Below are positions 47,309 to 59,298 of a DNA stretch of 64,000 nt, piece by piece. Position 1 is the stretch's first letter, and each line of letters opens with the position of its first letter. Origin of the DNA: Paramecium tetraurelia (lineage: Eukaryota > Ciliophora > Oligohymenophorea > Peniculida > Parameciidae); contig NW_001799038.1 of assembly GCF_000165425.1 (NCBI RefSeq), forward strand, positions 62,001 to 126,000. The letters are read 5' to 3'. The notes under the pieces are model-generated. The model saw only the letters and a list, made by a program, of their open reading frames with translations. It searched no databases and was not told where the DNA came from. The position numbers were made by a program, and so were the translations under genes.

Positions 47309-49073
47309 TCATTACATTCTTTATGCAGCACTATATTTAACAGTATTTTATTTAAATTTGGTTTTATATCTATCAGATTCCTTATTTGCTTGGGGTTATG
47401 CAGAATTATTATGATCTAAAGTAAATAAATTAACAGCTGAGTGACTAGTCATCATTGATGTTTATGAATTTTGAACTGGTTAGGCTGAAAATAGATCAAT
47501 TGTGCGTGGTTTATTTTGATCATCAGCTGAAAATGATCCACCACCTAAAGAGTTGGTTTAAAATAAAAAATTATTATTGTTATTGTTATTGTTATTATTA
47601 CTGTAATTTTATTATTTCTATTAGTTGAATCCAAATAAATCATTTGTATTCGTTTGATTTTATTAGAAGGTTTAATATACAGATTGAGATTACTAGGTAT
47701 TACCTTAATTAAAAACATTCTAACTAAATTGATTTGTAGAAAATGGATTAGAGGATGCTTGTACTTATTGGGAGAAGAAAGATTAGTTGGAAAACACCTG
47801 TTATTATATTTATGGTTCTTACTAAAATGGGAAGACAGGTTGTTATTATTATGAAACAAAGGGAGTTTGAAACTAATTTTACATTGGTTATTATTGGAAT
47901 AGATTAAATGTTGATTAGTCTTATGGTGGTTGATTAGTGATCCATGGAGCATTAAAGAGGGTGGTTTCAATATTAGAAGTAAAGGGATTGACTTCAATAG
48001 CAGGTGGTAATGTTTATGGCTATGGTTCTATTTTTTATTAAATGATAGTATCCTATTTGACCTCTTATAAGGGCTGTTAAATTGATTCTATTGGTGCTGA
48101 TGATTATTATTTTTATTATACTTATTGTAATTATTCATCTGTATTTTTAGTGTTATTTTCTAATTATTTAACTTACTAAATTTATTAAATTGGTTGCTGC
48201 TATTCATAACTGGGTGAAATGGGTTTTGCATCATTTGAAGGTGTTTTGGGATTGTACTCAAATTCCTATTTTTTTAATTTGTTAAATCTTGTCGTTGGTT
48301 ATTTCTTTATAATAATGGATTCGGATGCACTTTGATTTCCCTCCTCCTCACTAGGTTTTATAGTATTCTCTGATTTTTGGACTGTTTTTCTTCCGTTTTC
48401 AAAAAGAGGTTCATCTTGGACATCAAAGATAACGCTGTCTGTTCTTCTAATTGAGATTTGGGAGGACTTCTTCTTTTTTTCTTCAAATGGAGCAAAGTCA
48501 TTTTTTATTACACTGATGGGTTTGTCTTCCAAATACTGGAGGAACTGTTTTTTCTAAAAGTTGATTGATGCCTTTGATTATGAGAGTGTTTAAGTGTCAT
48601 AGGTTTGATTTTTAGTGGGTTTGGATTGAACTTTAAAAAAAGTTGGATTGGATGCATCATTTTAGGAACTCCATCTTTAACTATAAGAGGAGTGATCTTG
48701 AGATTGATCTTCTCTCTTCCATCTAGGGTTGCTTATTTTGTGATCAATAGCAGGTTTCTTTAAAGTTAATAGAAAGCAATATTACTTCATCTTTATTAAT
48801 CTAATATTAGATGGTTGGGCATTTAGAGCAATCGGTTCCTTTGACAATTGTTTTCTAATAATCATTTAAGCGGATTAGAGATTTCTTGTAGGGATTAAGG
48901 CGTTCTTATTTCTTTTCGATTTGAACGAATTTGTTTTTGAGGTTGTATTAAGAGTTTGAAGATTGTAAGTCTTGTGGAATGGTTATTGATGCTTGGGATG
49001 AATAATCGATTTATGGACTTGCATTTAAGCCCAAGAATGATTTAAAGCTCTTTCTCATTCTTTCGAAAGACAT
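47309..49073 (-). CDS. Q/N-rich protein with NPF and DLF motifs
   Basis: 578 residues, one 28-nt intron near 48755. The basic N-terminus (MSFERMRKSFKSFLG) and a charged middle (EEKKKKSSQISIRRTDS) are followed by a 330-residue region dominated by Q and N, with two NPF motifs (EVNPFTS, SSNPFST), NDLFGF and IDLFSA. NPF binds EH domains and DxF-like motifs bind clathrin adaptors, so an endocytic adaptor resembling an epsin or Eps15-type tail is possible. No ENTH or ANTH domain is seen. Prion-like composition. Confidence 0.82.
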
Positions 49074-49183
49074 TAAAATCAAATTTAAAATTATTCATTC
49101 AATTTATTTATATTTATTTTAAGTTCAAATAAAGTTTGATAAAGTAATCCCAATGAGAAATTAATTATTTAATTTAAATAGAA

Positions 49184-51558
49184 ATGACAAGTATTTGTGA
49201 ACATATCATTGAACAACACATCACATGGTCAGTCTAGGGACAGATGATATACAAGGATCAATGCACTCGATGTTTTGTGGAAGCCAAAAGTGACAATGGT
49301 ATACAGGTGTGTTTGAAATGTTTTAATGGAGGTTGTATTGAAATGCACAGTCCTCAGCATAGTGATCAACATAATCATTACGTTGTTTTGAACATCAGAT
49401 TATTTGAGATCGAATAACCATAACAGAAAGTGGAGGAGATTAATAAACTAGTGATTGCCGACATTCCATAATTGGAGTGTGAAACAAGTGTGACTTGTTT
49501 GAAATGCTAGAAAGCATTGAATTCTCCAGAGTTGGATGGATTGGTTTAGTCAATTAAATAAGCCAATTCTGCATTTAAAAGACAAGCAATAGCATAATGG
49601 GAACACACAGCTTAACCATGCGAACATACATTAACAATGGAATAGATACCATTGGTTGAGAAGAATTTATAAAAATGTAGAAGTTGTCATTTGTCATCTA
49701 ATTTATGGTTATGTTTGTATTGTGGACATGTAGGTTGTGGTAGAAAAGTGTACGATGGATCAGGAGGAAATAATCATGCTGTTGATCATTCTAAGGAATT
49801 TTAACATCATTTGGTTGTCAAATTGGGAACAATCACATCGGATGGTAAAGGTGATGTATTTTGTTACAAATGTGATGATGAGGTAGTTGATAACTTTCTT
49901 AAAGAGCATCTGGCTACTTATGGAATTGAAATTGAAAAGTAAGTGAAGACAGAAAAAACCATTGCAGAATTAACCTTGGATGCCAATTTATCATTGTAAT
50001 TGAGTAAATTGATAGAAGAGGGTTAAGTGTTGGATCCAATCTTTGGACCTGAATTCACAGGAATTGATAACATTGGAAACACATGTTATATGAATTCAGT
50101 TGTTTAAGTATTGTTTAGTATACCAGAATTCTAAAAGTTGTACTCTCTTGAACATTAATTCAATTGCAATAGATTGCCATACAATTGTATTTTGTGTCAG
50201 ATCAGCAAGGTTAATCATGGTCTTAATAGTGGTGAGTTTTCAATAAAAAAGGTAGCCAAATCTCCTTTGGATACTGAAGGAGCCTAAAAGGATTTCTACT
50301 AAGATGGAATCAGATTGTATGATTTCAAGCAATTAGTAGCAAAGGGAAATCAACACTTTCTTTCCAATCATTAATAAGATGCATTAGAGTATTGGCAATT
50401 ACTGAACTAATTCTTTTAGAAGACAGAAAAATAATTCAAATTAGAATAGTTATCCACTATCTTCTCATTCGATTAGACCACTATACTTTAATGTGTGAAT
50501 TGTGGGGGACACAAAACAAATAGTGTCAAAAATTAAGAATTCAAAGTGCCTGTTGAATAGCCTACTTAGGAGTAGATTAATCTCTATTATGCTCAAGAGA
50601 AATAGAAGTATGAGGAGAGAATCAAAACTATGAGACCAGAAGACATAAAGCCATTCGAATTGAATGATTTACCTGAGTATGACACAACCTTTGAAAAGTG
50701 TTTGTAATTAGTCAAGGAAGGAGAACGAGTAGATATGTTTTGTCCTAAATGTTAATCTCTCTAATTATTCGTGAAATAAGAGTATTTTAAGACTTTCCCT
50801 AAATATTTATTTGTACCTGTAAATAGATTCGTTTAAGAGAATTGGGTTCCCAAGAAATTGAATGCATCTATTAAAATTTAACAGTTCTATGATTTTGCTG
50901 AATTCAAAGAGCCTGTGTTGCAAGATAAAGATGCTTTGAAAGAGTAATCTGCATAGGAGTATACAGAGGAAAACTTGTAGACTTTAATCGGAATGGGTTT
51001 TGGAGAGAACAGATGTAAACGAGCCTTGATCAAATATAAGAATGACGTTGAAGCTGCTATGATGTTTATTATGGAATCTTTAGATGATCCAACTCAAGAT
51101 TAACCATTATAACAAAAACAATAAGGATAACAAATTAACGAAGAGTTTGTGGAATAAATAGTTGTAATGGGATTCAGTCCAGAATAAGCTAAATTTGCAT
51201 TATCTAAGACAGTATATAATTAGCATCTATATATAATAGGATAATAATTTGGAGAGAGCTATGGATTACATCTTCAACCACGACCTAGAAGCTGAGATGA
51301 GTCAGACCCAAGAGAAGTAACAATAGAAATAAGATCAATTTGAAAATCAAACATCTAAATATGAATTGTTTGGTATCTGATCCATATTAATTTGTAGCCT
51401 GTATCGTCCATTTAGGGAAGTCTGTTCACTGTGGACATTATGTATCCTACATAAGAAAGAATGGAGAATGGATCCTATTCAACGATTCAAAGGTTGCCAA
51501 GTCTGCAGAACCAGCATTACACAAGGGTTACATGTACATCTTCAGAAGACTGGATTGA
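49184..51558 (+). CDS. USP5: Ubiquitin-specific protease USP5 / isopeptidase T
   Basis: 773 residues after introns of 28 and 25 nt near 51210 and 51375. Order: variant N-terminal zinc region, ZnF-UBP (CRSCHLSSNLWLCLYCGHVGCGR), catalytic Cys box GIDNIGNTCYMNSVVQ (Cys at residue 301), CPKC insert, two UBA domains (LIGMGFGENRCKRAL; VVMGFSPEQAKFAL), and the His box VHCGHYVSYIRK (His about 734) with NDSKV. USP5 disassembles free polyubiquitin chains and recycles ubiquitin. All domains in place. Confidence 0.97.
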
Positions 51559-51600
51559 TCATTTTGATAATTATAATTATAAAAATAAAAATTAATTTTC

Positions 51601-52433
51601 ATGTATAATACTTCCTTCTATTTTGCTTCTCCTTAACCATCCTATATTCAATCCTCTTATGTTAGATATGCTCATCCACCAGTCAAAACCATCATTAAGC
51701 CATAAAATATCCAAATTCAACATTCTGTCAGATCTCCAATTCCATATTAACCATTATAATAACCATACTCGTATTCCTTCCATCTACATTAACCAGTTAC
51801 TCAATAGTTTTAGTCCAGGCAATCCAAGCCAGCTCCACAATCTATGTCCACTTATTAGGCAGCCCCATAATATTAATATTAACCTCAATATTCTCAACCT
51901 CCAATCCTATCATAATAGGAAGACGATCTCGAAAAGAAGTTCCAGGATGCAATCGATAGAACCAGGGATCTGGTACAGAAGTACAATTAACCATAACCAA
52001 AACAAGAAGAACAATAACTACAGGATCTGGCTCTGTAATATGAAGACGGATACATTTATAGAGGACAAGGTCATGATCCAGCAATAGAGTAGGCTTTGGG
52101 GTTTTGACTGACTAAAATGACAATGAAGTCTATAGTGGCAATTGGCAAGACAACCAATACCATGGGTAAGGAAAACTGATCAACTCATCGGCAGAAGAAA
52201 TCAATGGTCCTTTCGATTTTAGGGATCTCAATATCATAGAGAATGGATGGTTAAGTTACGAAGGAGAGTTCTTTTAAGGGAAGATGCAGAGGAATGGCAC
52301 TTTGTATCTTACTAATGGAGAACGCTATGAAGGGCAATTCAACGATGGTATGATTGAAGGGAAAGGAGTATTTGTAACTCAGGATGGATAATAAATTGAG
52401 GGAGAGTGGAGAGAAGGCATATTAGAACATTGA
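51601..52433 (+). CDS. MORN-repeat protein with Q/P-rich N-terminus
   Basis: 269 residues; intron at 52070-52092 (23 nt) joins YIYRGQG to FGVLTDQND. The first 110 residues are Y, Q, P and S-rich. Then come MORN repeats of the form YxGxWxxxxxxGxG (VYSGNWQDNQYHGQG, YEGEFFQGKMQRNG, YEGQFNDGMIEGKG). MORN repeats bind membranes or scaffold cortical structures. It starts 42 bp after USP5. Confidence 0.9.
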
Positions 52434-52564
52434 TTGTTATAGTAAGTATGTATTTAAATGATTGAGATTTTCTATTTTGTTATTAATTAAATGTAATGCA
52501 TCCTCACTATATTATTTAATAACTTAGTCTATGGTAATAGTAAATTTATATTGATATTTAATTT

Positions 52565-53834
52565 ATGATTCAAGAACAAGAACACACTGTCACCTTGGTG
52601 ATTAATCAATCTATAGAGATGGGTGAATTTGGAATATAAGAAGCCATTTAGCTATTCGAACTCTTCGGATTGCCATACTAGGAGTTGTTCAAATAGTATT
52701 TCCCTATACATCAGTTTCCCAAGAAATATGAAATTACATCTCAAACTCTAGGAAACTATCCTTTTGTGGATGTGCAATTGAGGGATCTGGATTTAATTCA
52801 CAAGGTTTTGAATCGATCCATCTTGCTTCATGATATCCTATACACCTTGAGTAGGGGCAATACATTAGAGGAATTAGCACAGAATCTATTACCACAAGCA
52901 TTGCAATATGTCTAAAATCCTAATCTCTCTTGTAAATGCGACATCATAACCTCCTATTTCAAGATATCTTAAGAGAGGAGAGTAGAATTGATCGAGTAAG
53001 TGTTTGGAGAGAAGGGATTCAAATCTCAAAATACTATTAATTTAACAGATCCAGACATTCTCTATTATGTGATCATCACTAAAGATCAAAAGTATATTGC
53101 TGGTTGTACCTTGACAAAGAAAAAGAAGAGAAGAGAGAAGAATTTTGCAAGAAACTATGAATTGCCAAATCGAATATATCTAGGTCCTGTGTCCTTGGCT
53201 CATGACTTAGCATTCTTGATGGCCAACCAAGCCATAGTCTAAGAGAATGATTTTGTATTCGATCCCTTTGCAGGAACAGGCAGTTCTTTAGTTGCTTGTT
53301 CTCATTTCGGAGCCATTTGTTTTGGCTCAGAAATAGATGGCAATGTAATTTATATTGACTATCTCTAAGCTCATGAAAGGACATTGCATAGGCTATCTCA
53401 ATAAGAAGAGCACATATCTCAAAGATCCCAACTTTAAACAAGTCAAACCATTCATTCACCTGAACTTTAATCAATACAATCTTCCCATTCCCAATTTGAT
53501 ATAGGCAGATGTCCATTTGCCCAATTTCAATCCGAGGATAGATTCATTCTTTGATGCCATCATTTGCGATCCTCCTTATGGAATTAGAGCTTCAATTTAA
53601 TAGGAAGGAAATGAGTAGGATCTTTAAGCTAATCGAACTGCCATTTATAGGAGAATGTTTGAAGTGGCCAGAAGAGTATTAAGAAAGGGAGGAAGATTAG
53701 TTTATCTGTACCCCTTATTCAAGGGAATGGAAAAGAAAGTAGAGAAAGAAGAAGGATTTGAACTAATTGATTTTCGAGAGTAAAAGATGGTAGAAAAAAG
53801 AAGCAGATTATTAGTTACAATGTAGAAATTGTGA
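52565..53834 (+). CDS. TRMT11: tRNA guanosine-2'-O/N2-type methyltransferase TRM11 (TRMT11)
   Basis: 414 residues with a 25-nt intron near 53345. N-terminal THUMP-like half, then the Rossmann methyltransferase core: DPFAGTGSSLVAC (SAM site, 53262-53300), EIDGN acid loop and the catalytic DAIICDPPYGIR motif near 53570. RVLRKGGRLVYLYP is the late core strand. Trm11 with Trm112 forms m2G10 in tRNA. Length is near the family norm of about 430-460. Confidence 0.95.
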
Positions 53835-53867
53835 ATAAAATTATAATATATAAATATCAATTACTCA

Positions 53868-55609
53868 TCAAATTAAATTGCTCATTACAGCAAAATTGAA
53901 TAAATACACCCCAAAGATTCTTATGAATAGATTTTCATAAAACTTCATTTTATTTCCTCCCAAAAGTTTTATATTATCATAATTCTTAGACTTATTCAAT
54001 TTATACCCTATATATTCAGGTATCAACAGAAAAACCCATACAATTATTGGCATATAATTAGATTTATCATATCCATCCCAGATATTAGTTTCAAATTTTC
54101 CATTCAATAAATAAGTTTTATCAAAAATCCAATAAGTAAAAGTTCTTCCAGAAAAGATAAACATATAGAAGTAAACAATCCAGAATAAATGTTCCCAACA
54201 TGCCCCATTCTTTCCTTTTCTGGTTAGATTTGTCTCTTCCATTGATACATAAGGCTTTAAACTATCAGGTGTTGCATAATAGATCACTCGTCTCAAAAAT
54301 ACAGTAAACACTATTGATATATTATTGATTCTGAACATTATCAAGAAAAACAAGCAAAACCAAAAGTCGAATCTTGTCATGTCTCCTTAGATCAATGTTC
54401 CAACTCTTGTACCTATTATTAACAATTATCCTTAATAAATATATAGTTCACTGAATTTGGTGAATGAAAGGGATAGATCCATAAAGAATTCCATACCCAA
54501 ATCTAAAAATGCATAAAGGAACATGTAATATTCATGCCAAGCAACAGAATTCTTCTCTTTGAAAGATTACTTTATATATGGAAATAGTTTAAAGCAAGCC
54601 ATTAGTAATCCAATTATTGTGATATCATATAAAAAGTAACTCAATCCTTTAGAAAGATAACTTGGCCATGTCTTCATTCTAAATGTGTTGAAAAATACAA
54701 CAAACCCAAGTATGTAAACATAAATTATAAATAACCAATCTTCATTGAATCCAACCCAAAATATCATTATGAAATCTGTTGACACTGCCATTATTATTAA
54801 AACAAAATATTCCATCAAAGGTCTGCCATTCTTTGTCTATATTAACTTATTTCCTAATACCAATTTGTAGAGTATATGACCTTTGCAAAATACAATCCCT
54901 AATTTAAAAAGCTGTTTATTATTAATGATAATCTTACAATCTATTATTTGAAAAAGGACCATAATCTAACCCAATAGCTAGAACAATCAATCCCGTCAAT
55001 AAAACAAAACTCTCCAATCTCATTCTACACTACTAAAATCAAAACCTCTATTACAAATGCTATCAAAATAGGAATAACTGTTTCTCTTGCTAATTATTTT
55101 ATTACATTCTTGTTATCCATAAATATCAAACTCATTTGATCTCCAATTCTATCATAATAGAATGCATTTATTTTACGGAACCCTGCTCCCTTGTTATTTT
55201 AAGTCATATTTGATATCATAGATTAACTTAAACTATGTTGGCTTATGGGAATAAGCTTCCTATTTGCCGATTTATAAGTCTATAGGTTGTTCCTTTGATT
55301 TGAAGGCATTTACACAAAATTTAAATTTAAAGGCTTCTCCTCTTACACTTCGGTGTTTAATTATTCCACTTAAACTACTTCTTTCCTGGCCTCAATAGAA
55401 ACGACTTCCTGTTCGGATGCTAAGTATTTCTAGCTCTTCTGAAAGTTCTACGATTTCTAATTAAATTCATCCTAATTAAATTCAGATTCAAGATCTCCCT
55501 CTGAATTTATTGTTTAATCTTATTATTCCTTTACCTTTATTGATTCTTGCTATTGTTGTTTAGCACTCTAAAATTTTCCACTTGAAGAAGATGCATTAGA
55601 CAAATACAT
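53868..55609 (-). CDS. Multi-pass membrane protein of unknown family
   Basis: 566 residues after introns of 22 and 19 nt near 55035 and 54940. The first 170 residues are polar, Q/E-rich and cytosolic-looking (QESIKVKEQQDQT). Then come roughly ten hydrophobic spans, including LLTGLIVLAIGLDY, FVLIIMAVSTDFIMIFW, WLFIIYVYILGFVVFF and FDFWFCLFFLIMF. The sequence DMTRFDFWF follows a loop. No transporter or channel signature recognised. Confidence 0.78.
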
Positions 55610-55845
55610 TGCTCTTCTAATTTAAAAATTAATAAATATCACATTATTATTCAAACTATTATCCAAATGATTGTTCTTTCCCTCATAATTAGAAATCATA
55701 TTACTCAAAATAATAAACAAGTATCAATAATTAATATTGTGAAGCCCCCCATAAAAAAAAGATACAATTATAAAATCTAATTCAAATTATAATGGAAATT
55801 AATTAGTTATTATCATATTTATAAAATTTCACTCTCCGTGTTATC

Positions 55846-56070
55846 ATGGGCTGTGCAAACACTAAGAACTCTTATTAACATCCTTAACAATCATACCCTT
55901 TAAAAAAGAAGTGCAATCCTCAAGACAAGAAAATTACAGAAAATCAGACGTTTTAAATCGTTAAAAACCCTATTTTTCAAAGAAGAAAGGATTCTGACAG
56001 AAAAAGTAGGTTTAATCTCGAACAGAATCAAATATTAGAACATCAAAATATTAAATTATTATCATTGTGA
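55846..56070 (+). CDS. Small MGCANTKN lipid-anchored-type protein
   Basis: Intronless, 74 residues. It begins MGCANTKNS, a textbook dual myristoylation/palmitoylation start. The rest is basic and Q/N-rich with no domain. Similar short MGC starts occur on many ciliate kinases and calcium proteins; here no kinase follows. Likely membrane-attached. Confidence 0.65.
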
Positions 56071-56856
56071 ATTATTCTTTGATATTTTATTTTTTCATTT
56101 ACTATTTCAATGTAGAAATCAAAAATTCCCCCTCTCATTTCTTGGATACAATATACAGATTCCAATCGATATTTAATTAATTCAAGTATAAAGGTCATTA
56201 TTTGATATTGGAATTTATAAAAAGCTATTGAATTCATGTCATCCTTTGGAATCAATTAAATACAATTTATATACTTTTTAATTATTAATTTTGATGTATT
56301 AAATATCAATTAAATTTTTTAAAGGATTTTTACTTTTGTTGACTCTTATAATGATTAAGTTTAACAAAACTCAGTTTAATAGTTGATAATAATAACTTAT
56401 GTGTTTGTAACATAAAATAAAAAAATACAATTAAATAAATTTTTTCAATTAGAAATATCCAAATTTAAGTAATTGAGATCACTGATCATTAATTATCTAA
56501 AACTTCAATCTCTGAGTAAAATGTAAAAATAACTGAGTTACTTTAGTTCTCCTTATTATGTATTATCTGTATATTGTCTATTAAATTAGACTAATGATGA
56601 CTCAATTATTGTTAATTGATAGTTTTTTTCAAGTTATATAACATCACATTTTTGGAATTTATTAAATTGATTAACCTTGAATTTATTAGTTTCCGATTTA
56701 TACTAAAAAGTGTAAACAATCTTTTTAAATGATTCAAAAGTCCTAGAATTACCAATGATTGCATTTAGAAAATAGAACTTAAAATTCTCTTAATTTATTT
56801 TAGATTTAGTATATATTTAAAGCAAAATTAATAATAGATTTACAAACTAAATTAAA
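56071..56856. other. AT-rich spacer, no confident gene
   Basis: A minus-strand frame at 56043-56255 (70 codons, ending in a true TGA) overlaps the end of the MGCANTKN gene and reads RLESVYCIQEMRGGIFDFYIE. It might be a small gene or fragment. Nothing else convincing; many short runs of A and T. Confidence 0.35.
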
Positions 56857-57454
56857 TCAACTTTCAAAAGATGTTTCTAAAAATTGACTTTTATGCTTCT
56901 GTATAAGATCAACTTCATAACTATCTACATCAAATAAATATTTGAAATTTACTCCTTTTTGAGTAATTAAGAATGTACTAACACAAACAGCGACTCTGAA
57001 TTTAGCATTTAAGATTATTTTGATGCTAAACTTAATTTCTAATAGAATCTAAATGTTCTTGGCAAAATGTCTTCAGTGATCAATCCAAAGAATGACCCAA
57101 AATACTTCATTCTTGACTAATTTCTTTTGAAGATCATAATATTTCTTTAATTCATGATCATCCATTTCTTTTTCTAAGGCTCTCATAATTTCGCGCTTTG
57201 TAGTTATTAGTGTATTATGAAGATGAAAAACACTTAATAAAATGGAATCTATAATTATAAATATCCCTTATATAATTAGAATGATACATAATTCGTCATA
57301 GTATACCCGCAATATTTAATAGTAGCTTATTAGCTATAGGTTGGTTTCTATTTTGTAATCAAAATTTGTCTAAAAAGTACTAATGTTTTGACATATTTCA
57401 TTTTGTCTTTCATTTATTTACTCTTTACTCTTTTCTCCTCTTTTGTTAATTCAT
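56857..57454 (-). pseudogene. Gene of unknown family broken by an in-frame TGA
   Basis: Starts MNQQKRRKEQNEICQN with a 22-nt intron near 57410, then reads continuously: FDYKIETNLQLIS, a hydrophobic span GIFIIIDSILLSVFHL, and helix REIMRALEKEMDDHELKK. At 57073-57075 a TGA occurs after VILWIDH, but the same frame remains protein-like for 72 more codons (RHFAKNIQILLEIKF, KFRVAVCVSTFLITQKG) to a second TGA at 56857. No intron with length divisible by three removes the first TGA. Either a young pseudogene, a sequencing error, or a true C-terminus at 57073. Two or more membrane spans likely. Confidence 0.55.
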
Positions 57455-57483
57455 TTATATAAATAAATAATAATAATAGCAAT

Positions 57484-58104
57484 TCATCTTGGAGCACCAA
57501 ATGCTTCAGGCATTCTTTCTATAGTATATTTGTGATTCTAGATGAACATTATAGGAACACCAGGTATTTTACGGATTCTGCGTTTTAAATCCTTATCACA
57601 CGTGGCTACTATGAAACATCTATGCTGTTTCACTCGATTCACTAAACAATCATCAGCATAAGTGCCCTTATGATCACAAGTCAACTTCTCAAAACGAGGA
57701 TCCTTGGATAATCTCAAAGCCAATCTTGTCTTTTATCCCAATTTCTCTAATTCAGCAATCACGCAATCAGAAATATATGGGATGCATTTCCCGAGAAGAC
57801 AATCCATTGTGTTTTTAAAAATGTCTAGTTTGTTTGAAATGCTGAAATTTAAAAAGTTTGTATCAAGTAAAATTCTGTAGGGAGGTCCAAGGGCTGGATT
57901 ATGTTTAAAGAATAAGTGACTTGGCTCTTATGGTCTTTGGTATATGAATATTAAAAAATACAATTCTTTTATTTCCACATCATTAACACCTTTCTTCTTC
58001 TCTTCCTTTGGCTGCTCTAGATGTCGTTTTTAACATCTTGGGTCCTTTTTTGTAATCATGCGCTTGATTGTTGCAAATTTCTTTGTTTTATGCGCTTTAC
58101 CCAT
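57484..58104 (-). CDS. FCF1: rRNA-processing PIN-domain protein FCF1/UTP24
   Basis: 197 residues, the family length, with one 27-nt intron near 57942. It starts [16 protein letters not shown], has [11 protein letters not shown] (PIN acidic residue), [27 protein letters not shown] and [14 protein letters not shown], and ends [11 protein letters not shown]...[13 protein letters not shown]1/UTP24 is the nuclease acting at early 18S pre-rRNA cleavage sites in the small-subunit processome. Catalytic aspartates are present. Confidence 0.97.
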
Positions 58105-58197
58105 ATGTTAAAATTAAAATAAGAACTTTTGATATAGAATTTGAACAATTATCTTCGATACTTTAAATTAAAGAAGGAGAACAGAATTAATATAGCC

Positions 58198-58688
58198 TCA
58201 TTTATAATAATGTTCCTTTAATTCTTATACCTGAATCTTTTTAATCATGTCTATCTATTTCTTAAGAAAAGTCTGTTTTTGCTTGTTCTTCACATTGTAA
58301 GGTGACTAAAGCAATTGAATAAGTTTCTTAGTTTGAATCATTTTAACATTTACGGGACTACTCTATTGCTTTTGATTTGGTGATTTCCTTTGCACCTGAG
58401 TACGTCCACATTTTGGACTTCCTGGCCGACTTGAAGATGCCTTCACGAATGTGAAACCTTTCTTAAAATCTGGAAGTGTATCTCTGCTAGGCTTTTAAGT
58501 CTCCTAATTAATCTAATTGAGATTGTTACTTAAGTAGAACCTGACATTAGCAGTGAAACTTTCTTCTTTTTATTCTCTCCATAAAATTACAAACTTAATT
58601 CCTTATAAAATTCATCAATATCATCATTATTATTATCATCCATTTATGGATCGTAGGAATGGAGAGACAAATGTTCGTCATCTGACAT
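58198..58688 (-). CDS. Small basic protein of unknown function
   Basis: 154 residues, one 26-nt intron near 58515. The acidic N-terminus (MSDDEHLSLHSYDPQMDD, DNNNDDIDEFYKEL) is followed by a basic middle (RPGSPKCGRTQVQRKSPNQK) and a helical C-terminus. Looks disordered. It sits 93 bp upstream of FCF1 on the same strand. No family recognised. Confidence 0.7.
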
Positions 58689-59298
58689 TTTTCTTATAAA
58701 AATTAATCAAATAACACTATTCTTAATTAAACTCCACAAAACACTCTAAAAAAGCAGCTTCAACCTATAACAATTATCTCAACATATATATAGAAAGAAC
58801 ATTTGATGAAATACAACTTTCCTTTCCAAAGTTTTTCTAACTGCGATAATTTCTTTAAATTCACTTATTTTCTTAGTCTAAAATGCGAATACTCTGTATT
58901 AAGTAATTAGAATATTAAGATTATTCAATAATCCTTCTAGATAGAAATTCAATTAATCTGCTTATTTTATTCTACATTAGTGATTTTTATCATCAAAGTT
59001 ATATGATTAACTAAAATACGTATAATTATATGGGGTAAATCGCTCATTTCAAGTATCAAATTATGACTACTTCCTCGAGAATAGCATGATTATTATTTTG
59101 TACCTTAATTTGAATTAATTTAATGTTAGATTTTATAAAAGGCGATTACCTAAATTGAAACAGCTAATCTGCTTTTCCAATTAAATAAGAATAGAATTCA
59201 CTTAAAAAACTTTGGGAATTTTAAATATGATGTGGATAATATCATAATATTAAGGAAATAATAATATGTAAAAATAAAATAATTTAAATTTGTTATTT
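58689..59298. other. AT-rich spacer
   Basis: About 600 bp between the small basic protein and the end of the K+ channel. I see only short fragments on either strand and nothing resembling a structured RNA. Confidence 0.5.

Noticed and set aside
47545-47997. 150-codon minus-strand ORF rich in N, K and S
   Set aside because: Out-of-frame shadow of the Q/N-rich NPF protein on the same strand; the true frame runs through many TAA/TAG codons.
51623-52087. 154-codon plus-strand ORF rich in N, H and I
   Set aside because: Frame-shifted reading of the Q/P-rich N-terminus of the MORN protein.
53079-53516. 145-codon minus-strand ORF
   Set aside because: Antisense to TRMT11, whose motifs and intron define the coding strand.
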